A stretch of DNA of 64,000 nucleotides, taken from positions 992,001-1,056,000 of the forward strand of contig OZ241357.1 in the NCBI GenBank assembly GCA_965200265.1. The letters are read 5' to 3'. The notes beneath the pieces are model-generated. The model was not told the origin of the DNA, made no database searches, and was given only the letters and a program-made list of their open reading frames with translations. Source of the stretch: UBA2966 sp965200265 (GTDB lineage: Bacteria > Pseudomonadota > Alphaproteobacteria > UBA2966). The position numbers and the translations under genes were made by a program. The number at the start of each line of letters is the position of its first letter. Position 1 is the first letter of the stretch. Below, piece after piece: positions 62,797 to 64,000 of this stretch.

Positions 62797-62799
62797 TAG
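61711..62799 (+). CDS. IS630-family transposase
   Basis: A 362-residue DDE enzyme. The N-terminal helix-turn-helix (SDIAVAERLGTTRVTVGKWRRRF, then a second HTH near LSPATVGRIWRAFGL) precedes the catalytic residues in CVDEKSQIQALDR (first D), LDNYGTHKTA (second D) and SASWLNLVERWFALLTEKQI (E). All three are present, so it may be active. The TAG stop uses the TA of the right target duplication plus the following G of the host sequence. Confidence 0.95.
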   Translation: MANHHTRTVPEPSAGEREELERWVRRPKTSQALALRARIVLASAAGESDIAVAERLGTTRVTVGKWRRRFVTAGCDGLLDEARPGAPRKIGDEDVERVVTMTLESMPRDATHWSTRSMAEASGLSPATVGRIWRAFGLKPHRVETFKLSRDPLFIEKVRDIVGLYLHPPERAVVLCVDEKSQIQALDRTQPLLPLRPGAPERRTHDYKRHGTTSLFAALNVATGEVLGACHRRHRAVEFRNFLRLIDKAVPADLEAHLVLDNYGTHKTAMIHQWLARHPRFHLHFTPTSASWLNLVERWFALLTEKQIRRGTHRSTAQLEKAIADYLDLYNQDPKPFLWTKTADQILHTLKSYCQSICDTEH

Positions 62800-62819
62800 C
62801 AAGGTATGTAATGCCCTAA

Positions 62820-63017
62820 TCAAGGTATCATAACAAGCACGACCATCACGAGTATTTGAACAACCTGCACGAGTATTTGAACAACCTGATATGGATTCTT
62901 GGCATAATTGGACATATTTTTCTCTTCTATATCTTGAAATATTATTTCATCTATCTCGTCTAAATACCCTTTGGAATACTTAATCTTTCGGACTTTTATT
63001 AATTTTTTTCTAGTCAT
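62820..63017 (-). CDS. Small AT-rich gene 2, unknown function
   Basis: A 65-residue protein, MTRKKLIKVRKIKYSKGYLDEIDEII, ending in a hydrophobic tail made by a 21-nt tandem duplication (two QVVQILV units; DNA repeat CACGAGTATTTGAACAACCTG). A very strong Shine-Dalgarno (AAGGAGGAATTAAA on the minus strand) precedes the ATG at 63017. Its start overlaps the stop of the gene before it by four bases. It ends inside the 9-bp target duplication of the transposon. Composition is very unlike the rest of the window. No family recognised. Confidence 0.6.
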   Translation of the reverse strand: MTRKKLIKVRKIKYSKGYLDEIDEIIFQDIEEKNMSNYAKNPYQVVQILVQVVQILVMVVLVMIP

Positions 63018-63235
63018 TTTAATTCCTCCTTAAGTTGGGTGATTTGAAGTCCAGCAATATCAAGCCAATATATTGCGCTACCACTGCCGTGGAACGATTG
63101 TCAATTCGCCGCACGCCAAGCGTCTATTTGACAGCCTGCGGATACTGGAATTATATCGGTAAAAACCCATTGAGAAACATCCACCCACGAGAATCTATCT
63201 TTAGGAATTTTTGCGAAGCATGTTTTTTTGGTCAT
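63014..63235 (-). CDS. Small AT-rich gene 1, unknown function
   Basis: A 73-residue protein read leftward from the ATG at 63235: MTKKTCFAKIPKDRFSWVDVSQWVFTDIIP, later NRSTAVVAQYIGLNIAG and the end ITQLKEELK. The ribosome site AAGAAGGGAGATTGC is good. It ends with TGA overlapping the ATG of gene 2 (ATGA), so the two form a coupled pair. No similarity recognised. The AT-rich region 62817-63420 and the one at about 60030-60122 were contiguous before the transposon landed. Confidence 0.6.
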
Positions 63236-63627
63236 TTGCAATCTCCCTTCTTTGCAGTCTTTTGCAAGGATTTTAACTGAAACGTGTGTGACAAAGCCAA
63301 ATCAAAGCATCTTTGCGTATTGTAGGTTTTGGATTAGGCCTGAATATGTCAGGAATGGGTACTGTATTGTTCCTCCTTCCACTAGTCTCTTAACCATACA
63401 GAGGTCTCATGAAGATGTCAAGATCTTTTTCGCACCTTGTGCACCATCCAGATGTCCCGCCGCGCCGTGACGGGTGCCGTTTTCCGGTCGCGTCCACGGG
63501 GGGCGCCGGAGGCACGAGGCCCGGGGGCCGCCCTATGGTCCATCGGGGGCCGACAGGGTAATCTGCTGCGGGGCCACGCCCCTGCTCGCGCCGTCGGCGG
63601 GCGGAACCGACGATCGGAGAGGACCGC
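63236..63627. other. Gene-free stretch: AT-rich then GC-rich
   Basis: The AT-rich part (63236-63420) may hold the promoter of the small leftward gene pair; TTGCAAAAGACTGCAAAG near 63250 and a GGAAGGAGGAAC stretch (minus strand, about 63370-63382) without a following start are visible. From 63430 the sequence is GC-rich again and includes a short CGGCGGGCGG-type region in front of the next gene. No gene was found. Confidence 0.4.
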
Positions 63628-64000
63628 ATGACCATCGCCTACGGCGAATCGCCCTTGTTCACGTTCGCGCTGATCGCCGATTCGCACATGAATCCGGGCG
63701 ACGAGAACGCCTCGCCGTTCGAGACCAACGCGATGGCGAACGGGCGTTCCCGCCGCGCCATCGCGGAGATCAACCGGCTCGCGCCCGACTTCGTCATCCA
63801 CATGGGCGACCTCGTGCATCCGGTGCCGGGCCACCCGACGTTCGGGCGGGTCGCGGAAGACTTCAACCGGCTCTACGAAGGCATCGAGGCGCCCCTGCGC
63901 GTCACGCCGGGCAACCACGACTGCGGCGACAAGAAGATCTCCTGGATGCCGGCGGTGCAGGTGAACGACGCCTTCCTGAAGACCTGTGAGGAGCTGTTCG
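63628..64000 (+). CDS. Metallophosphoesterase, N-terminal part (cut by window end)
   Basis: The first 124 residues of a calcineurin-like phosphoesterase: FALIADSHMNPGDENASPFE (first metal Asp and His), VIHMGDLVHPVPGHPTF (second Asp), TPGNHDCGDKK (Asn-His). The frame is open at the window end. The ATG at 63628 follows GGAGAGGAC. Its substrate cannot be judged from this part; the PGNHD and MGDLVH spacing is that of exported or cytosolic PDE-like enzymes. Confidence 0.85.
   Translation, partial: MTIAYGESPLFTFALIADSHMNPGDENASPFETNAMANGRSRRAIAEINRLAPDFVIHMGDLVHPVPGHPTFGRVAEDFNRLYEGIEAPLRVTPGNHDCGDKKISWMPAVQVNDAFLKTCEELF

Larger units (their letters stand above)
60123..62816. mobile_element. Transposon carrying an ankyrin gene, with 26-bp inverted ends and 9-bp target duplication
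   Basis: The left end GGGAATTACATACATTGCTA followed by GCCAAC (60123-60148) is the inverse of the right end, whose sequence (interrupted by the IS630 element) differs at 2 of 26 positions. Immediately outside, TAATCAAGG occurs on both sides (60114-60122 and 62817-62825), a perfect 9-bp target duplication. Without the IS the element is about 1.5 kb and contains only the ankyrin-repeat gene; no transposase of its own is encoded. It is therefore non-autonomous. The family of the enzyme that moved it is unknown. Confidence 0.88.

Noticed and set aside
1..64000. tRNA, rRNA genes or known riboswitches
   Set aside because: I found no cloverleaf-like sequence, no rRNA stretch and no riboswitch pattern on reading both strands. 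A dedicated tRNA and RNA-family scan would settle this.

Overview
The window is a piece of a very GC-rich bacterial chromosome. Protein families and gene order point to an alphaproteobacterium: glnB-glnA, parE, glnE next to a Bcp peroxiredoxin and an M23 peptidase, divergent tyrS/anmK, TRAP transporters and sarcosine oxidase. The order is an inference from gene content, not a phylogeny. The core genes are dense and intact, but they are broken up by short mobile elements, interspersed repeats and AT-richer islands, as in host-associated or otherwise repeat-rich genomes.

Layout. 1-3.7 kb: sarcosine oxidase alpha (partial) and gamma, then formate-tetrahydrofolate ligase (C1 metabolism). 3.7-5.8 kb: a terminase-small-subunit-like gene without its own stop, a vapB gene whose vapC partner is cut off by repeats, an 18-nt repeat cluster, and a 221-bp miniature transposon with an 8-bp target duplication. 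5.8-15.9 kb: an acyl-CoA carboxyltransferase, TRAP genes dctM, dctQ and dctP, two tandem coiled-coil membrane proteins, a sphingosine-phosphate-lyase-like PLP enzyme, a lipoprotein and a SucCD-like ligase pair. 15.9-19.7 kb: an island with hicBA, an orphan higA and a coupled ParB-like/nuclease pair, bounded by a 79-bp repeat. 19.9-22.3 kb: a TbpB-like surface lipoprotein with its Slam exporter. 22.4-43.7 kb: mostly housekeeping genes (RraA-like protein, SDR, bactofilin, M23 peptidase, Bcp, GlnE, AsmA-like protein, TyrS, AnmK, CysE, cysteine desulfurase, phosphodiesterase, DEAD-box helicase), interrupted by an AlbA/ATPase/TPR gene between 33-bp direct repeats. 43.8-45.4 kb: an AT-richer restriction-modification pair overlapping an IS1595-type transposase remnant. 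45.5-51 kb: parE, glnA, glnB and a purine-type permease. 51.3-58.1 kb: a minus-strand catabolic operon (hydantoinase B, hydantoinase A, amidase, GatC/AtzG-like small protein, aminotransferase).

The most interesting locus is 58303-59820. A linalool dehydratase/isomerase-like gene is interrupted by one in-frame TGA exactly where the family carries its second active-site cysteine. The TGA is followed, 18 nt later, by a stem-loop with the apical loop GGTCT, the spacing and loop of the E. coli fdhF SECIS as I know it. I read this as a candidate selenocysteine enzyme. From 60.1 to 62.8 kb there is a transposon with 26-bp terminal inverted repeats and a perfect 9-bp target duplication. Its own cargo is one exported ankyrin-repeat protein, and an IS630 element has inserted into its right terminal repeat. 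It sits at the end of a pair of small AT-rich genes. The window closes in a metallophosphoesterase.

Genes that should act together: GlnE, GlnA and GlnB (nitrogen control); SoxA/SoxG with Fhs (methyl-group oxidation feeding the folate pool); DctP, DctQ and DctM (one TRAP importer); HyuA, HyuB, amidase and aminotransferase (amide or cyclic-imide breakdown); Slam with its lipoprotein; and the HNH nuclease with its methylase.
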